32,397 nt of DNA from an uncultured bacterium (GTDB lineage: Bacteria > Zixibacteria > MSB-5A5 > CAIYYT01), in the NCBI GenBank assembly GCA_903930455.1, contig CAIYYT010000233.1, positions 1 to 32,397 of the forward strand, read 5' to 3'. Positions within the stretch are counted from its first letter, which is position 1. Every line of letters begins with the position of its first letter. The notes beneath the pieces are model-generated. The model was not told where the DNA came from and did not search any database. It was given only the letters and a program-made list of their open reading frames with translations. Of the stretch, positions 32,395 through 32,397 are shown in pieces. Made by a program: the position numbers and the translations under genes.

Positions 32395-32397
32395 AGA
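32391..32397 (+). CDS. Start of the next T6SS gene (probably tssG), cut by window edge
   Basis: Only ATGAAGA is visible. The ATG overlaps the tssF stop (ATGA). tssG is the usual gene here, but two codons cannot prove it. Confidence 0.35.

Noticed and set aside
23367-32397. Extracellular contractile injection system (eCIS) instead of T6SS
   Set aside because: Separate TssB and TssC sheath proteins, an Hcp of T6SS type, and a two-domain ClpV-like ATPase fit T6SS and not eCIS.

Overview
The window looks like a chromosomal segment from an uncultured FCB-group bacterium. Candidate phylum Zixibacteria or a close relative is my best guess. The basis is the combination of dockerin-type repeats of the 'DISDVVYLIAYIFSGG' kind on secreted proteins, a FlgD/T9SS-like C-terminal sorting domain on a subtilase, lipoproteins with a 'GCSDKSSGP' type N-terminus, and a type VI secretion system (T6SS) whose Hcp and sheath proteins resemble the Bacteroidetes-type (subtype iii) system. 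This is inference from protein style; no rRNA or tRNA gene is present.

Left part (1-3.4 kb): the 3' end of an M28 metallopeptidase, then a REP-associated tyrosine transposase (RAYT). It is bracketed by inverted copies of a short palindromic repeat, followed by two more repeats that each still carry a piece of the transposase 3' end. A small secreted protein and two small proteins with good ribosome binding sites follow. 3.4-8.3 kb (minus strand): a three-part zinc ribbon / winged helix / NDT-TIR-like protein, groEL and groES under a perfect CIRCE operator, and a secreted C39-like peptidase with thrombospondin type 3 and dockerin repeats.

8.3-18 kb: a secreted subtilase whose reading frame is broken by one base just before two PKD domains; a beta-propeller lipoprotein with a coupled tiny signal-peptide ORF; a candidate sigma-54-driven small RNA with a strong terminator; an Rrf2-cysK pair (cysteine metabolism); and a large secreted protein with two C39-like domains plus dockerin repeats. 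18-23 kb: a divergent thiamine pyrophosphokinase, a CIA30-domain secreted protein paired with a VWA lipoprotein, endonuclease V, and a squalene-synthase-like prenyltransferase.

Right part (23.3-32.4 kb): a one-direction T6SS cluster: a TssH/ClpV disaggregase encoded as two separate proteins, then tssB, tssC, hcp, vgrG, tssE, tssF and the first bases of the next gene. The two TssH halves are in the same frame but are separated by three in-frame stops, so this looks like a true split ATPase rather than a single nonsense mutation.

The items I rate highest are the split TssH in an FCB-type T6SS, the predicted sigma-54 small RNA at 13191-13303, and the RAYT/REP system with its transposase-tail-carrying repeats.
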